Part shown: in pieces, positions 28,424 to 38,514 of the stretch
Layout of the letters: every line of letters begins with the position of its first letter
Position numbering within the stretch: the stretch's first letter is position 1
The notes under the pieces: generated by a model
What the model was told of the DNA's origin: nothing
Databases searched by the model: none
Seen by the model: only the letters and a program-made list of their open reading frames with translations
Source of the DNA: Facklamia lactis
Lineage (GTDB): Bacteria > Bacillota > Bacilli > Lactobacillales > Aerococcaceae
Assembly (NCBI RefSeq): GCF_015863205.1
Contig: NZ_JACBXQ010000003.1
Coordinates: 62,001-126,000 of the forward strand
Length of the DNA: 64,000 bases
Direction: 5' to 3'
Translations under genes and position numbers: made by a program

Positions 28424-30020
28424 CTTTCTTCAACTCCTTTGGATCTGGATATGATGACGAGGTGTATACTTGATAATTGTCAGTTCCTTCAAGCTTTGCT
28501 TCAAAGAAGTTTAAGAGACGGGTAGCAGTAAATGTCAAGATAAAGTATATCACTGCTGCAATAAAGAAAGTCTGAAACGTCATATAAGTAGAGCCAGAAA
28601 CAGAGCGAGTCACAAAGAATAGCTCCGTTACTGCGATAACATTTAAGACGGATGTATCTTTAATATTAATGACGAATTCATTTCCGAGTGTTGGTAGAAT
28701 ACTTTTAATTGCCTGAGGTAGAACAACATGTGTCATTGTCTGCACGTGATTCATTCCAATCGCTTTAGCAGCTTCACTTTGTCCCTTATCAACACTTGAT
28801 ATCCCCCCACGGATAACTTCCGCTAAATAAGCTCCGGTGTTAATGGAAACAATCAAAAGTGCAGCTACCATAGAACTCATGTCAAGATCAAAAAATAACT
28901 TTGACCCGTAATATATTAACATGGCTTGAACCATCATCGGCGTTCCACGAAAAATCTCTATATAGGCAAGAACTATCCAATCCCCAATCTTATGCAAGCC
29001 ATAAAGTAGAGGATGAGCATTCTGTTCCACTGGAATTGATCGATAAATTGCAATCAACAAGCCAATTAAGAATCCAACAAGTGTTGCAAATGTCGCAATT
29101 AGTAGAGTGACCAGTGCTCCTTTTAGAAATTGACCGCTATAAGTCGACCATAGTCCTGCTACCTCAGACCAAAAGCCTGCTGATTCACCTCTTTCATTGA
29201 GATTAACCATTTTTTGCATTAAATCATTACGATCCTTCTCCGAAATCTCTGATAAAGCTGTATTAATTGAATCAAGCAAAGGTGATTCTTTACGCAGACC
29301 AATTGCAATAGAAGTATCAATTTCTCCTGTATCAAAGCCTTGTCCTTCTTCAAAGTTAATATAAGTGAGAGCTGAATTAGCTGCAGTAGCAGCCATTGCC
29401 CCAGGTCTTTCAGAAACGTAAGCATCTGATTTCCCACTTAAAACAGAGGATATCATAGTGGGAAAAGAATCCATTGCTGTTTGCTGATCAACACTAGGAA
29501 TCTGTTGAATTAAGTCATAGTGAAAAGTATTTAATTGACCTGTGACTTTTGCCCCTTCAAAATCTTCCAACGCTTTAGCATTAGCAAATTGACTTTCCTT
29601 TTCAACCACTAGGACAATATCGGACGTATAATACGAATTCGAAAAATCAATTTGCTCTTTACGTTCAGGTGTAGGTGACATCCCAGCAATAATGGCATCA
29701 ATTTTTCCAGATTGAAGAGCCGGAGGCAACCCATCCCACTCCAATTTAACAATTTCTAGACCCAGGCCTAAGCTTTCAGCTAGCTGTTTTGCAATCTGAA
29801 CATCATAACCATTTGCATACTCACCTTCTGAGTTTGAAATTGGCACAGCACCATTTGCAGCTGTAGTCTGTGACCAATTAAAAGGCGCATAGTTGGCTTC
29901 TAATCCTACTTGAAGCACTCCTGGTTTTTCAAGTCCTTCCTCTTGTGCTAATACAGATGGTAAGAATACCATGTAAATTAAGCTAATAATTATTGCTATT
30001 TTAAAACTTATCTTTTTCAA
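28413..30020 (-). CDS. Fused amino acid ABC transporter substrate-binding/permease protein
   Basis: I choose a TTG start at 30020 (535 residues), because AGGGGAG lies eight bases upstream; the in-frame extension to 30044 adds residues unlike a signal peptide. The N-terminus is a signal segment ([19 protein letters not shown]). Residues about 35-265 form an SBP family 3 domain ([14 protein letters not shown] start, [16 protein letters not shown]). Residues about 295-510 are a PAAT permease with five helices and the EAA-type loop [14 protein letters not shown]. Such receptor-permease fusions are well known in lactic acid bacteria. The receptor is membrane-tethered through the permease, which explains the lack of a lipobox. 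Confidence 0.93.
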   Translation of the reverse strand: MKKISFKIAIIISLIYMVFLPSVLAQEEGLEKPGVLQVGLEANYAPFNWSQTTAANGAVPISNSEGEYANGYDVQIAKQLAESLGLGLEIVKLEWDGLPPALQSGKIDAIIAGMSPTPERKEQIDFSNSYYTSDIVLVVEKESQFANAKALEDFEGAKVTGQLNTFHYDLIQQIPSVDQQTAMDSFPTMISSVLSGKSDAYVSERPGAMAATAANSALTYINFEEGQGFDTGEIDTSIAIGLRKESPLLDSINTALSEISEKDRNDLMQKMVNLNERGESAGFWSEVAGLWSTYSGQFLKGALVTLLIATFATLVGFLIGLLIAIYRSIPVEQNAHPLLYGLHKIGDWIVLAYIEIFRGTPMMVQAMLIYYGSKLFFDLDMSSMVAALLIVSINTGAYLAEVIRGGISSVDKGQSEAAKAIGMNHVQTMTHVVLPQAIKSILPTLGNEFVINIKDTSVLNVIAVTELFFVTRSVSGSTYMTFQTFFIAAVIYFILTFTATRLLNFFEAKLEGTDNYQVYTSSSYPDPKELKKDGK

Positions 30021-30534
30021 TTTATTTTCTCCCCTACTCCACAAGAAGTAGCCAAATATTATTGCTACTTAATGTATCACTTCATTCTCACTCTATCGTT
30101 ACCTAAATAGTGTAATCATCCTAAAAAAACCTGCCGCACAAGCTATTCCAAAACTAAAAATATTTTACTCACAATTTTTTAAAAATACTAATAATCGAAT
30201 AAAAATAACAGCGTCTATGATTGTAGCATCTGAAACTCTCTTGAGCAACCAGTCATCTCATACCGTCTCTAAACTAAATCATTGAAAATAAAGTATAATG
30301 AACCTTTCAAATATTTTCAAGAGTTAAATTAAAAAATGATTAGATGTCTAGAAAAATTTTTACGATCCATAAATTCTCAAGGGCTTTTTCCCTTAAACTC
30401 TAAAACACTCCTGTCACATTTCTTCATCAATAAATGCAATAGGAGTGTTCTAATTTTATTATATGTAAACAGATTCCCCAACAATTATTACTATTTCTAT
30501 GAACTTCTAAACGATTAAAAAATCTCACAGCACA
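30021..30534. other. Long intergenic region without a recognised gene
   Basis: About 510 bases between the start of the receptor-permease gene and the end of the PPK2 gene. It contains a hairpin at 30046-30070 (AAGTAGC ... GCTACTT) in the probable leader of the transporter gene, a TATAAT on the plus strand at 30294-30299, a small stem at 30379-30394 (AAGGG/CCCTT), and 9-base arms AACACTCCT and AGGAGTGTT near 30404-30450 followed by T-rich sequence. A 60-codon frame at 30336-30518 has no convincing ribosome binding site. A small plus-strand RNA is possible but unproven. Confidence 0.5.
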
Positions 30535-30543
30535 TTACTGTGA
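30515..30543 (-). terminator. Terminator after the PPK2 gene
   Basis: On the minus strand TCACAG ... CTGTGA forms a 6-bp stem with a 7-base loop, followed after two bases by six Ts. The stem includes the last codons of the gene. Confidence 0.75.
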
Positions 30544-32001
30544 TAAGTGTTCCTTAAGATAAGCAATAAAGTGTTTTAAAACTTGAATCCTTGCATACTT
30601 CTTTTGATTGCTTGCGACTATATACCAAGGCGCATAGTCAGTATCTGTACGCTTCAGCATTTCGTTCATCGCTTCAATATATTGCGGTGTCTTATCTCGG
30701 TTACGCCAATCTTCAGCTGTAATTTTATAATTTTTAGCCGGTTCTTCCATTCGATCTTGGAATCGACGCTCCTGCTCATTACTATCAATATATAAGAAAA
30801 ATTTCATAATTGCTGTATTATGATCGTAAAGTGTTCTCTCCATCTGATTAATCTCATCATAGGCTCTTTCCCAATCACGTTCAGGTGCAAACCCTTCTAC
30901 TCTCTCTACTAAAACACGTCCATACCATGATCGATCAAAAATAACCATCTCTCCATCCTTTGGAAGCTCCTTTTGAAAACGCCATAAATAATGAAACGTA
31001 TCTTCTACAGAATCAGGAGCATTGATCCCATAAATTTTATAGGAACGAGGGTCTATGTAACGAGTTAATCGTTTAATCGCTCCTCCCTTTCCTGCAGCAT
31101 CCATTCCTTCAAAGGCTAAGACAATCGGAATGTCTTCACTGTAACATTGGTAAACTAATTCAGCGGCTTCTTCTTGCAATGGTTGAAGCTCTTCCTCATA
31201 CGCTTCATCACTAATTGTTTGTGTTAAATCAACCTCTTCTAATAAACGATAAGTCTTTTCGCGATCCCGGCTGACTGATTCTTCTTGCTGGCGCATTTGA
31301 ATAATTCTTTCCATGCCATTATTTATTTCTTCAATCACAATTCCAAGAGCTGTTTTTGAAGCTAATTTTCGGTCTTCCGCTCCAATAATATGCCATGGAC
31401 TATATTTTTGATCGGTCGCGTCTAGTACTTGATCAAACCAATCTTGATACTTTTCATAATCCTCGTTCTGCTGATAATCTTCGTCTGATAATAAAAGCTT
31501 AGCTCGTGAAGATTTTTCTAATTCTTGAATTCGTTTCTTTTGGTTCTTTTGCGTAATGTTTAAGAAAAGTTTTATGACAATCGTGCCATTGTCAATTAAA
31601 GTCTTCTCTAACTCAGATAGTTCTCGCACCCGTTGGTCTAATTTTTTCTGATTCTTTTTATCATGATTAAAAACATGGTAATAGAAAGATCGGTCATAAA
31701 CTACGATCTCTTGATTAGAAGGAATCTTTTGCCAGAAACGCCATGATGCTGGATGTGCCTTTTCAATATCATTTGCTTTTTCAAAGACTTCTACTCTAAC
31801 ATAACGGGGATCGAGCTCTCTGGTCAGATCCTTGATAATTGCTCCCTTTCCCGACGATTCCCACCCATCTACTAAAATTAAGACAGGTATTTTTAGACCT
31901 TGAACAATTCGTTGCAATTGATCTAGCTGTTCTCCTAATTCCGACCGCTTAAATGAATCAAATCTTTTATCCACTTTATCAAAATCAAATTCTTTTAACA
32001 T
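30535..32001 (-). CDS. Two-domain polyphosphate kinase 2 family protein (polyphosphate:AMP phosphotransferase type)
   Basis: This 488-residue protein contains two PPK2 domains, at about 10-235 and 255-488. Each has a Walker A loop (GWESSGKG near 45 and GMDAAGKG near 300) and a DRS-type lid motif (VVYDRSFYYHVF and VIFDRSWYGRVL). The two-domain form matches class II PPK2, which uses polyphosphate to phosphorylate AMP to ADP; the assignment to AMP rather than GDP is by architecture only. In characterised class II enzymes the C-terminal domain carries the activity, but here both loops look intact. It lies 14 bp after a GNAT gene and ends an operon that begins with truA. Confidence 0.9.
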   Translation of the reverse strand: MLKEFDFDKVDKRFDSFKRSELGEQLDQLQRIVQGLKIPVLILVDGWESSGKGAIIKDLTRELDPRYVRVEVFEKANDIEKAHPASWRFWQKIPSNQEIVVYDRSFYYHVFNHDKKNQKKLDQRVRELSELEKTLIDNGTIVIKLFLNITQKNQKKRIQELEKSSRAKLLLSDEDYQQNEDYEKYQDWFDQVLDATDQKYSPWHIIGAEDRKLASKTALGIVIEEINNGMERIIQMRQQEESVSRDREKTYRLLEEVDLTQTISDEAYEEELQPLQEEAAELVYQCYSEDIPIVLAFEGMDAAGKGGAIKRLTRYIDPRSYKIYGINAPDSVEDTFHYLWRFQKELPKDGEMVIFDRSWYGRVLVERVEGFAPERDWERAYDEINQMERTLYDHNTAIMKFFLYIDSNEQERRFQDRMEEPAKNYKITAEDWRNRDKTPQYIEAMNEMLKRTDTDYAPWYIVASNQKKYARIQVLKHFIAYLKEHLSQ

Positions 32002-32015
32002 TTCCCGCTCACTCC

Positions 32016-32516
32016 CTATCGTTTATAGTATTGAAACGCCTTCCTTGGATCGCCATTTTCTAAATAAATAATGCCACATTCTACAAAAGACAGCTTATTT
32101 AAAAGATGAATCATGGGACCATTATCTTGGTGGGTATCAATTTTAATATTTGGATATCGATCTTGTGCCCATTTTAATAGATACCGTCCTGCTCCTCTAA
32201 CCAGCCCATTACTGGCAATACGATGAATGGTAACATACTCATCTTCATTCAACCAAGATCCTTCTATTTGATCGTAACAAGGATCTTTACCCGGAATTAA
32301 AGCCATAACGGCAAGAAGAGTCTCGCTTTCTTCTACCTCTAAAACATAAAGGTGACCTGCTTGATAATCTCGTTCAATTTGTGCCTGTCCTGGATAGCCT
32401 GCTTCCCATTGTTGTAAATTACCAGTCTGTAACTGAAAAGAACGTCCTAAATCATAAATTGCTTGTAAATGTGGCAAATCTTGCTTATTTGCTTTTCTAA
32501 CCTTCCACTTTGTCAT
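32016..32516 (-). CDS. GNAT family N-acetyltransferase
   Basis: I choose the ATG at 32516 (166 residues), preceded by GAGGGGAT at good spacing; it overlaps the truA end by 20 bp. The opening WKVRKANKQDLPHLQAIYDL and the acetyl-CoA region (ASNGLVRGAGRYLLKWAQ, about 105-122) fit the GNAT fold. The C-terminal part, IKIDTHQDNGPMIHLLNKLSF, is the usual last strand-helix. The acyl acceptor is unknown. The coupling to truA suggests co-translation but no clear shared pathway. Confidence 0.85.
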   Translation of the reverse strand: MTKWKVRKANKQDLPHLQAIYDLGRSFQLQTGNLQQWEAGYPGQAQIERDYQAGHLYVLEVEESETLLAVMALIPGKDPCYDQIEGSWLNEDEYVTIHRIASNGLVRGAGRYLLKWAQDRYPNIKIDTHQDNGPMIHLLNKLSFVECGIIYLENGDPRKAFQYYKR

Positions 32517-33300
32517 TATCCATCCCCTCTTTCTCAAAAGGATCCTGTACATAATCCACAGCCACCATATATAATCCTTGCGCAGGAGCTGTGGGTCCAG
32601 CCTGATTACGATCTTTTATCTCTAACAACCTTTCCATCTCGTCTACTGGTTTCAATCCATCACCAATTTGTAAAGCTGTACCCACTATAATTCGAATCAT
32701 ATTATACAAAAAACCATTTCCATGAAAATAAAAAACCATTTCCTGAGCTTTTTGATCTTCTTCTAGCTCTAGTCGATAGATCGTTCGAACTTTGTTTTGC
32801 TTGTCTGTTTTAGTGGAACAAAAACTAGTAAAATCATGCTTGCCTTGTAAAGAGACTAAAGCGGCCTGAATTCTATCAAACGAATAAGGATATGGATGGT
32901 GGGTAGTATAATTGCGTTTAAAAGGATCGGGAAAACGTTGAGTGTCTACCCGATATTTATAATGTTTCCCTATGGCATCATATCGAGCATGAAAATCAGC
33001 TGAGACTTGATTCGCCTTAATGACTCTAATATCATCTCTCAAAATACTATTTAAAGCCATCATCAGATTATGAGGTGCGATCTGCACTGGATAATCAAAA
33101 TGAACGACTTGACCGAGAGCATGAACCCCTGAATCAGTCCGTCCCGATCCTGAAGTGGGAATATGCTCATCTTTCGGTAATTTCGCCATTAACTTAAGTG
33201 CTCTCTCAAGTTCTGATTGAATCGATTGACCATTGGGCTGTACTTGATAACCTACATAATTACTACCATCATACTCTAACTTTATTGCGTAACGGGGCAA
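32497..33300 (-). CDS. truA: tRNA pseudouridine(38-40) synthase TruA
   Basis: This 267-residue enzyme converts uridines 38-40 of the tRNA anticodon arm to pseudouridine. The catalytic Asp56 lies in GSGRTDSGVHA. Further family signs are the N-terminal YDGSNYVGYQVQPNGQSIQ and the C-terminal GNGFLYNMIRIIVGTALQIG. The start codon is TTG, six bases after AGAGGTGA. A promoter lies directly upstream. It heads a truA-GNAT-PPK2 operon. Confidence 0.95.
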   Translation of the reverse strand: MPRYAIKLEYDGSNYVGYQVQPNGQSIQSELERALKLMAKLPKDEHIPTSGSGRTDSGVHALGQVVHFDYPVQIAPHNLMMALNSILRDDIRVIKANQVSADFHARYDAIGKHYKYRVDTQRFPDPFKRNYTTHHPYPYSFDRIQAALVSLQGKHDFTSFCSTKTDKQNKVRTIYRLELEEDQKAQEMVFYFHGNGFLYNMIRIIVGTALQIGDGLKPVDEMERLLEIKDRNQAGPTAPAQGLYMVAVDYVQDPFEKEGMDNDKVEG

Positions 33301-33328
33301 CGATTCACCTCTTTTCTATTTGTTTTCT

Positions 33329-33356
33329 ATTATAAGCTTCCTTGTCAGACTTGCAA
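33329..33356 (-). promoter_or_regulatory. Promoter of the truA operon
   Basis: On the minus strand TTGCAA (33356-33351), 16 bases, then TATAAT (33334-33329), about 28 bases before the truA start. Confidence 0.65.
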
Positions 33357-33365
33357 ATCAAACAC

Positions 33366-33396
33366 AAAAAAAGCTAATAGTGATTAACTATTAGCT
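33366..33396 (-). terminator. Terminator of the LPETG protease gene
   Basis: On the minus strand AGCTAATAG ... CTATTAGCT with a seven-base loop is followed by a run of Ts, 15 bp after the stop. Confidence 0.9.
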
Positions 33397-33411
33397 CTTT
33401 TAGATCAAATT

Positions 33412-36400
33412 TTATGATTGTTTCTTCTTAACCGTCCATCCTATCCCTAACACTCCCATTACACTTGAAATCCCTGCCCAAACTTTAGAATTCCATAGAG
33501 GTTTTTCGCCTGTTTCAGGTAAGATAGAAGCCTCATCTGTCTTCATTACTGAATCAAAAGCTTCTCCCGCTGGTATTGTTGTTCCACCTTTAGGTGTTAG
33601 AGCCATATAATATTTAGTCAAGTCATTTTGCCAACTTAATAACTTTTCATTATTTGGCTGATTGTATATTTTATTCTCTACTTCTTCAATCAAAGCTAAA
33701 GCTAACTCATAATCAAAATCAGGCCCTTGATAATAATCCTCAAGGTGGGCCATTTTTTCTTTCAAACGCTCTAAATAGAATAGCACATCTTCAATGGTAA
33801 TAGTCGACCCCTCATTAACAATTGGTAACTTGTCCTCTGGCTTCGGATGGTCTTTGACCTCTGTGATGGGAACCATTTTTTCACCTACCTCAATAATTTG
33901 GTCAATTGGATCCAGATAAATTTCACCCGAAATAGGATTAATTAACCCTGGCACACCTTGTTGGATCAATCGTTCGATTCCTTTAGGTAAAGCTTCATTG
34001 ATTTGATAAATCCATTCAAAAGCTAATTCAACGGGACCATATTCCATAATACTATTAATAGGCTGTGTAAGCGTAATAAGACTTCCATCTAAAGCTAAAT
34101 TGGCTTTTCCTTCTTCTCCCTCTTGAATCACTTTCACCTCATTTATTGCTAAATTTGGATTAAAGATTTTTTCGATTTCGAAAGGCAACTTAACTAAGTC
34201 TAACAGTTGAACTAAAACCGAAGATTCTTCACTTTGATTGCCAAAATCATCATAGACAAAAAATGTTAACTCCTTACCAATATGATCTTTTGCAATGGAA
34301 TAAAGTAGTTGTCCGGAAACAAAAATAGGTTCAAAAGAATCGTATGTTTTGTCTACTCTACCAATCATATCGTTTCCAGCCCATAGCTCTACATAGTTCA
34401 TATTATCGGTAAAATCAATTGCAAAATATAAGAGATCCTCATCCTCTCCGAAGACTTGTTCTAACTTTATTTGAGGTGCTTCTCGATCCACACGTATCCG
34501 ATGTCCTACTTGATGTTGAATGAATTTCCCACTAGGAGCTTGCACATAAGCAATCGTTTCAATCAAATAGAGGCCATTCTTTTCAAAATTTTGTAATGGA
34601 ATAGGACTGTAAAACTCTACACTTTCATCTATTTCTTCAAAAGCAACCGGTTGAAAATCTAAAACTAATTCTCCCGTATCAGTTAGCACACGATATTCAA
34701 TATAATGAACCTTTTGATAATTGTTAATCATCCCTTTCAGTTCAACCTCATCTACATTTTGTCCAACTCCCATGTACTCCCATGGAGAATTTGTCGTAAC
34801 AAGAGGCAAATCAATGGTATCTAGTTGTGATTCATCGACATATTCATCTAAGTTAACAGGCTTTTGCCCATATTGTTTAAATCGAGTCTCTTCCACGACT
34901 GGTACTTCAGGACTTGGAGTTTGATTTTCATTTGTTAGAGGTAAAACTGTTAAGCTACCATCAACTCCTACCTCAAACTTGACTTTATTTCTGGAATTAT
35001 CATATGCGTAGATTATTAATGGCTGGTCTAAGTAGTTCTCATCTATCTTCCAAGTAAATTTTTTCTGTAATAGTTGAGGCGTTTCTTCTTTATTAACAGC
35101 TAACCAATCAATTAGTTCACCTTCTTGGCTATAAATTTCATAACCATAGATACCAGATAAATGGTCTTCTATATCAAGGTAAAGAAATTGATCTTCTCTT
35201 TCAGCAACCAGTTCGACAGGAGAATTATCTAAAACAATATTAAATTCATATCGTTGAGTAATTGCATCCTTCATATCGATTTTACCCTCAATAATATATC
35301 GATATATTCCTTCAGGTACTTTTTCACCAAATGTATTTGTATAGTCCCAACCTGTTCCCATTAAATCCTGAAGAAAATTATACTCATTTTGATAAAGACG
35401 GTTCACTTTAGTCACGCGATTTTGAATGACTAAATCTCGCACTTTATTACCTAAATGATCTTCAACACTAAAACGAACATCTACAGCATTTCTTAAAAAT
35501 GATAATATTGGGCTAACCGTATTCTTATAGCCTTCTTGTGCATGACTGTTAACAAACACATAGGGAGCTTCCTCAATATTCCAAGCATTATAAAACTCCC
35601 AGCCCTGATCAAGCCGTTTATTTACAAAGCCAGTTTTATCAAGATTTCCATCCTCATACACTATCGGTTTAAAATTAACCTGATTTTCTGAAGCAAAATC
35701 AACCATCTGATCAAGGATTGGCAAAGCATCCCAATCGCCTTTAAATCCAAAGAATGGTACGGAAAGTGGACTAACCGAATCATCAGAGCTCGTCAAGAAA
35801 AAATAACCTTGAACATATTGATTCTGATCGATTCCGAATGTACTAATTAGATGGTTAACTGTTGCTTGCTGACCTGCTTTAACCGTAAGGCTTCCTAATG
35901 CTCCTTCATGAACAAGTTCTGTTGTTTCTGTATAACGGCCACTAGGTCCTACCTTATCTTTTAACAAAGCATAGGTCAGTTGATAAGTAATATCTTTTTT
36001 GCCATAATTCTGCAAAAATAATTGAACATCAAATTGTTCAGTGACTTCCTTAAGCTCCAATTTACCATCTTTGCGTGTATCCGTTTGGTTAGTTGCGATA
36101 ACCGTCACATGATTATTCAATGCATTAAAAAGATTTAAAAGGCCTGCTCCTTGTTGAATAGGACTATAGTAACTTGCACCTGCATCTAGCGTATTAAGTT
36201 TTGGAACAGCTGTATTCATCAACATCAACATGACTAAATCATCCTGAAGTGGATTATTACTTATTTGTGTTTCGTTTAGTATCCCTTCTTCATAAAGACG
36301 CTGCATTAAGATAGCAGCTGCTCCTGCAATATGAGGGGTTGCCATTGAAGTTCCAGACATTCCCTGATAACGATCATCGCTCATTAGAGAATAAATATTA

Positions 36401-38325
36401 CCTCCAGGAGCTGATATATCTGGCTTAAGGGTTAAATCTGTTGCAGGGCCCCAAGAAGAAAACTCACTTAAATTATCTGCCGTTTTAACAGGAAAAGGTA
36501 AGAGATCTTTAGAGATTTTAACCGTAAGGGCATTCTGTTGTTTTGATAGATCAATTAAACGCAAACCTGAATCTCGAGTCACAAACATAATGGGAATCGT
36601 TGGATTTTCAATTCCTGTCATTTCAAACGTGTCTTCCGCGTCCACGTTGTCATAAATTATAATTCCTGCTGCTCCATGATCTCTTGCTAATTGATATTTT
36701 TCATTGAATGAAATCTCACCGCGCTCCACTATCACCAATTTCCCACTCAAATTAAGAGGTCCACCTATTTCACTAATAAAATATTCATAATCTAGCGAAG
36801 TCCCTTTGCCTACTTCCATTAAAGGTAAATAATCAGTGACCCCCTCCGGATAGGTAAAACTTCCTATAAATTTTTCAGTTTCTCCTCCAAATTTAGCTTC
36901 AACATATCGACGCATCTGACTTATATTATCAAAAGAACCGACGGAAAGTGAATCTTCAACATTCGCTGGATAGCCTCCTAAACCATTATCAGGGTTAGAT
37001 GCTAAATTGGTATAATCTGTTCCCCAAGTTGAATTACGATCATTTCCTGCAGCAATAACTGGCAATATGCCTTTTTCTCGCGCTTTCTGAATCACATAAG
37101 CCATTGGAGTATCTCCTTGCATATTGAAGCCACTCGGCATTCCTAATGACATATTGATAATGTCCGCCCCTAATTTAATAGAATCATCAAAAGCCTTCAG
37201 CCACACGTCTTCATAAACAGCACTATTAATTTGATCTTCCGAGAACGCCTTCATTAATAACAGTTGGACATGGGGAGCTATTCCCTGTATTCCACCTTCT
37301 TCAAGTTTGCCATTCGCACCTATCGTTCCCGCAACATGATTGCCGTGTTCATCCGTTGACAGTAAACTATCAACATTATCCGCATAATTATACCCATACA
37401 CTACCTTATTAGAATACCACTTCCCGGGTAAATCAAGTTCTTTAATCATGGTTTCCATTTCAGCTTGATCATAACGTTTTTCAATATCATCTGCTAAAAT
37501 AAAATCCCGATGGTAAGGATCAAATCCCGTATCAATCACTGAGACTAGAATATTTTCTCCTTTGTATTTGGACTGATATTCCGATAACAAATCCAATCCA
37601 ATTAGTTGTCCGGAATTAACCATATTGGCTTCTGCTACAGGAGCTGTATATTCTTTTTGAATATTAACCGATAAAATATGTTCCATATTCTTTAATTGTT
37701 CAATCGTAGATTGCGATACAATCGCTGAAAAACCCGTAAAAATTCCTGAATAGTCCTTCTCTTTAATTAAGGTTGTTCCCTGTAAAGCGAGGAGATCTCG
37801 AATTTCATTATAGCGAGCAATGACCTCAGCTTCACTTTCTTTCACAGCCAACTGGTAGTCAGGATGATGTCTATCAGTTACTTTATCGATGGCAGATAAA
37901 GTATCAGTTTGAACGATCACTCGATACATTTCCTCAGTCATATTTTCCGAGTCATTATCTGGATCAACCTCGCCATGACTTATGATAGGAATCTCGTTTG
38001 TAGTATTCTGAGGAGTGCTTTCAATTGGCTCAGACAAAAAAACTTCCTCTTTGTTTTCAGTGTGAGTAACCTCTTCTTCGAAGATAGTCGTTTCCTCTAA
38101 ATTCCCCGGTTCTGAAAACGCTGTCATTTCTTCAGTTAAAGGAGTCTCAACGATGTCTACCGTTTCAAATGTTCCTATTGAATTCTCTTCTTCCTCTAGC
38201 AAAGGAGCCATTCTTACTTCTACCGTGCTATTCTCTTCAATTGTCTGTGCCTTCACTTCTTCCAAAAATCCTACTGTCAGTAACGCCCATCCACATACAC
38301 CCACAAAACCCAGTCTGTTTTTCAA
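33412..38325 (-). CDS. Cell-wall-anchored subtilisin-family (S8) serine protease, LPETG
   Basis: This 1637-residue surface protease begins with a signal peptide and a Glu-rich low-complexity stretch (about 30-125). Next comes an I9-type propeptide (about 130-235) and the S8 catalytic domain with Asp near 263 (VIDTGFDP), His near 330 (GNHVAGT) and Ser near 659 (SGTSMATPH). A protease-associated domain is inserted at about 500-600 (RDHGAAGIIIYDN). Fn3/A-type beta domains follow, then a helical segment. The C-terminus shows LPETG near 1600, a membrane segment and KKKQS, the sortase signal. The layout resembles lactocepin, PrtS and C5a peptidase; nutrition by protein breakdown or host-protein cleavage are both possible. 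The gene stands alone. Confidence 0.93.
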   Translation of the reverse strand: MKNRLGFVGVCGWALLTVGFLEEVKAQTIEENSTVEVRMAPLLEEEENSIGTFETVDIVETPLTEEMTAFSEPGNLEETTIFEEEVTHTENKEEVFLSEPIESTPQNTTNEIPIISHGEVDPDNDSENMTEEMYRVIVQTDTLSAIDKVTDRHHPDYQLAVKESEAEVIARYNEIRDLLALQGTTLIKEKDYSGIFTGFSAIVSQSTIEQLKNMEHILSVNIQKEYTAPVAEANMVNSGQLIGLDLLSEYQSKYKGENILVSVIDTGFDPYHRDFILADDIEKRYDQAEMETMIKELDLPGKWYSNKVVYGYNYADNVDSLLSTDEHGNHVAGTIGANGKLEEGGIQGIAPHVQLLLMKAFSEDQINSAVYEDVWLKAFDDSIKLGADIINMSLGMPSGFNMQGDTPMAYVIQKAREKGILPVIAAGNDRNSTWGTDYTNLASNPDNGLGGYPANVEDSLSVGSFDNISQMRRYVEAKFGGETEKFIGSFTYPEGVTDYLPLMEVGKGTSLDYEYFISEIGGPLNLSGKLVIVERGEISFNEKYQLARDHGAAGIIIYDNVDAEDTFEMTGIENPTIPIMFVTRDSGLRLIDLSKQQNALTVKISKDLLPFPVKTADNLSEFSSWGPATDLTLKPDISAPGGNIYSLMSDDRYQGMSGTSMATPHIAGAAAILMQRLYEEGILNETQISNNPLQDDLVMLMLMNTAVPKLNTLDAGASYYSPIQQGAGLLNLFNALNNHVTVIATNQTDTRKDGKLELKEVTEQFDVQLFLQNYGKKDITYQLTYALLKDKVGPSGRYTETTELVHEGALGSLTVKAGQQATVNHLISTFGIDQNQYVQGYFFLTSSDDSVSPLSVPFFGFKGDWDALPILDQMVDFASENQVNFKPIVYEDGNLDKTGFVNKRLDQGWEFYNAWNIEEAPYVFVNSHAQEGYKNTVSPILSFLRNAVDVRFSVEDHLGNKVRDLVIQNRVTKVNRLYQNEYNFLQDLMGTGWDYTNTFGEKVPEGIYRYIIEGKIDMKDAITQRYEFNIVLDNSPVELVAEREDQFLYLDIEDHLSGIYGYEIYSQEGELIDWLAVNKEETPQLLQKKFTWKIDENYLDQPLIIYAYDNSRNKVKFEVGVDGSLTVLPLTNENQTPSPEVPVVEETRFKQYGQKPVNLDEYVDESQLDTIDLPLVTTNSPWEYMGVGQNVDEVELKGMINNYQKVHYIEYRVLTDTGELVLDFQPVAFEEIDESVEFYSPIPLQNFEKNGLYLIETIAYVQAPSGKFIQHQVGHRIRVDREAPQIKLEQVFGEDEDLLYFAIDFTDNMNYVELWAGNDMIGRVDKTYDSFEPIFVSGQLLYSIAKDHIGKELTFFVYDDFGNQSEESSVLVQLLDLVKLPFEIEKIFNPNLAINEVKVIQEGEEGKANLALDGSLITLTQPINSIMEYGPVELAFEWIYQINEALPKGIERLIQQGVPGLINPISGEIYLDPIDQIIEVGEKMVPITEVKDHPKPEDKLPIVNEGSTITIEDVLFYLERLKEKMAHLEDYYQGPDFDYELALALIEEVENKIYNQPNNEKLLSWQNDLTKYYMALTPKGGTTIPAGEAFDSVMKTDEASILPETGEKPLWNSKVWAGISSVMGVLGIGWTVKKKQS

Positions 38326-38395
38326 AATACTTCCTCCTTCAATCCTATCATCTTCTTAACGTTCTGAGCACTAACAAATATACCTTACCAGAAAA

Positions 38396-38410
38396 TGTAT
38401 GCGTTTTCTA
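38396..38410 (-). promoter_or_regulatory. cre-like, dyad-symmetric site upstream of the protease
   Basis: On the minus strand TAGAAAACGCATACA matches WTGNAANCGNWNNCW with one mismatch (A for T at position 2). It lies within AGAAAA-N8-TTTTCT about 75 bases before the start. This is a pattern match only; no firm promoter boxes are seen (TTTACC-N16-TACATT is the best). Confidence 0.35.
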
Positions 38411-38446
38411 TAGTGGGTAAATTAAATTTCCCATAGTTTTACAAAT

Positions 38447-38505
38447 AAAAAAAAGCCTTTTTACTCCTCTATTTTTACTTTCAAAGAAAAAATAGCGATA
38501 AAAAG
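38447..38505 (-). terminator. Terminator of the ecf operon
   Basis: On the minus strand the outer arms CTTTTTA and TAAAAAG and the inner arms CTATTTTT and AAAAATAG form an interrupted stem that ends in eight Ts, directly after the ecfT stop. Confidence 0.75.
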
Positions 38506-38514
38506 ACCTCGTTA

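Noticed and set aside
30336-30518. 60-codon frame in the long intergenic region
   Set aside because: There is no ribosome binding site at a usable distance, no recognisable motif, and the composition is that of A+T-rich spacer.
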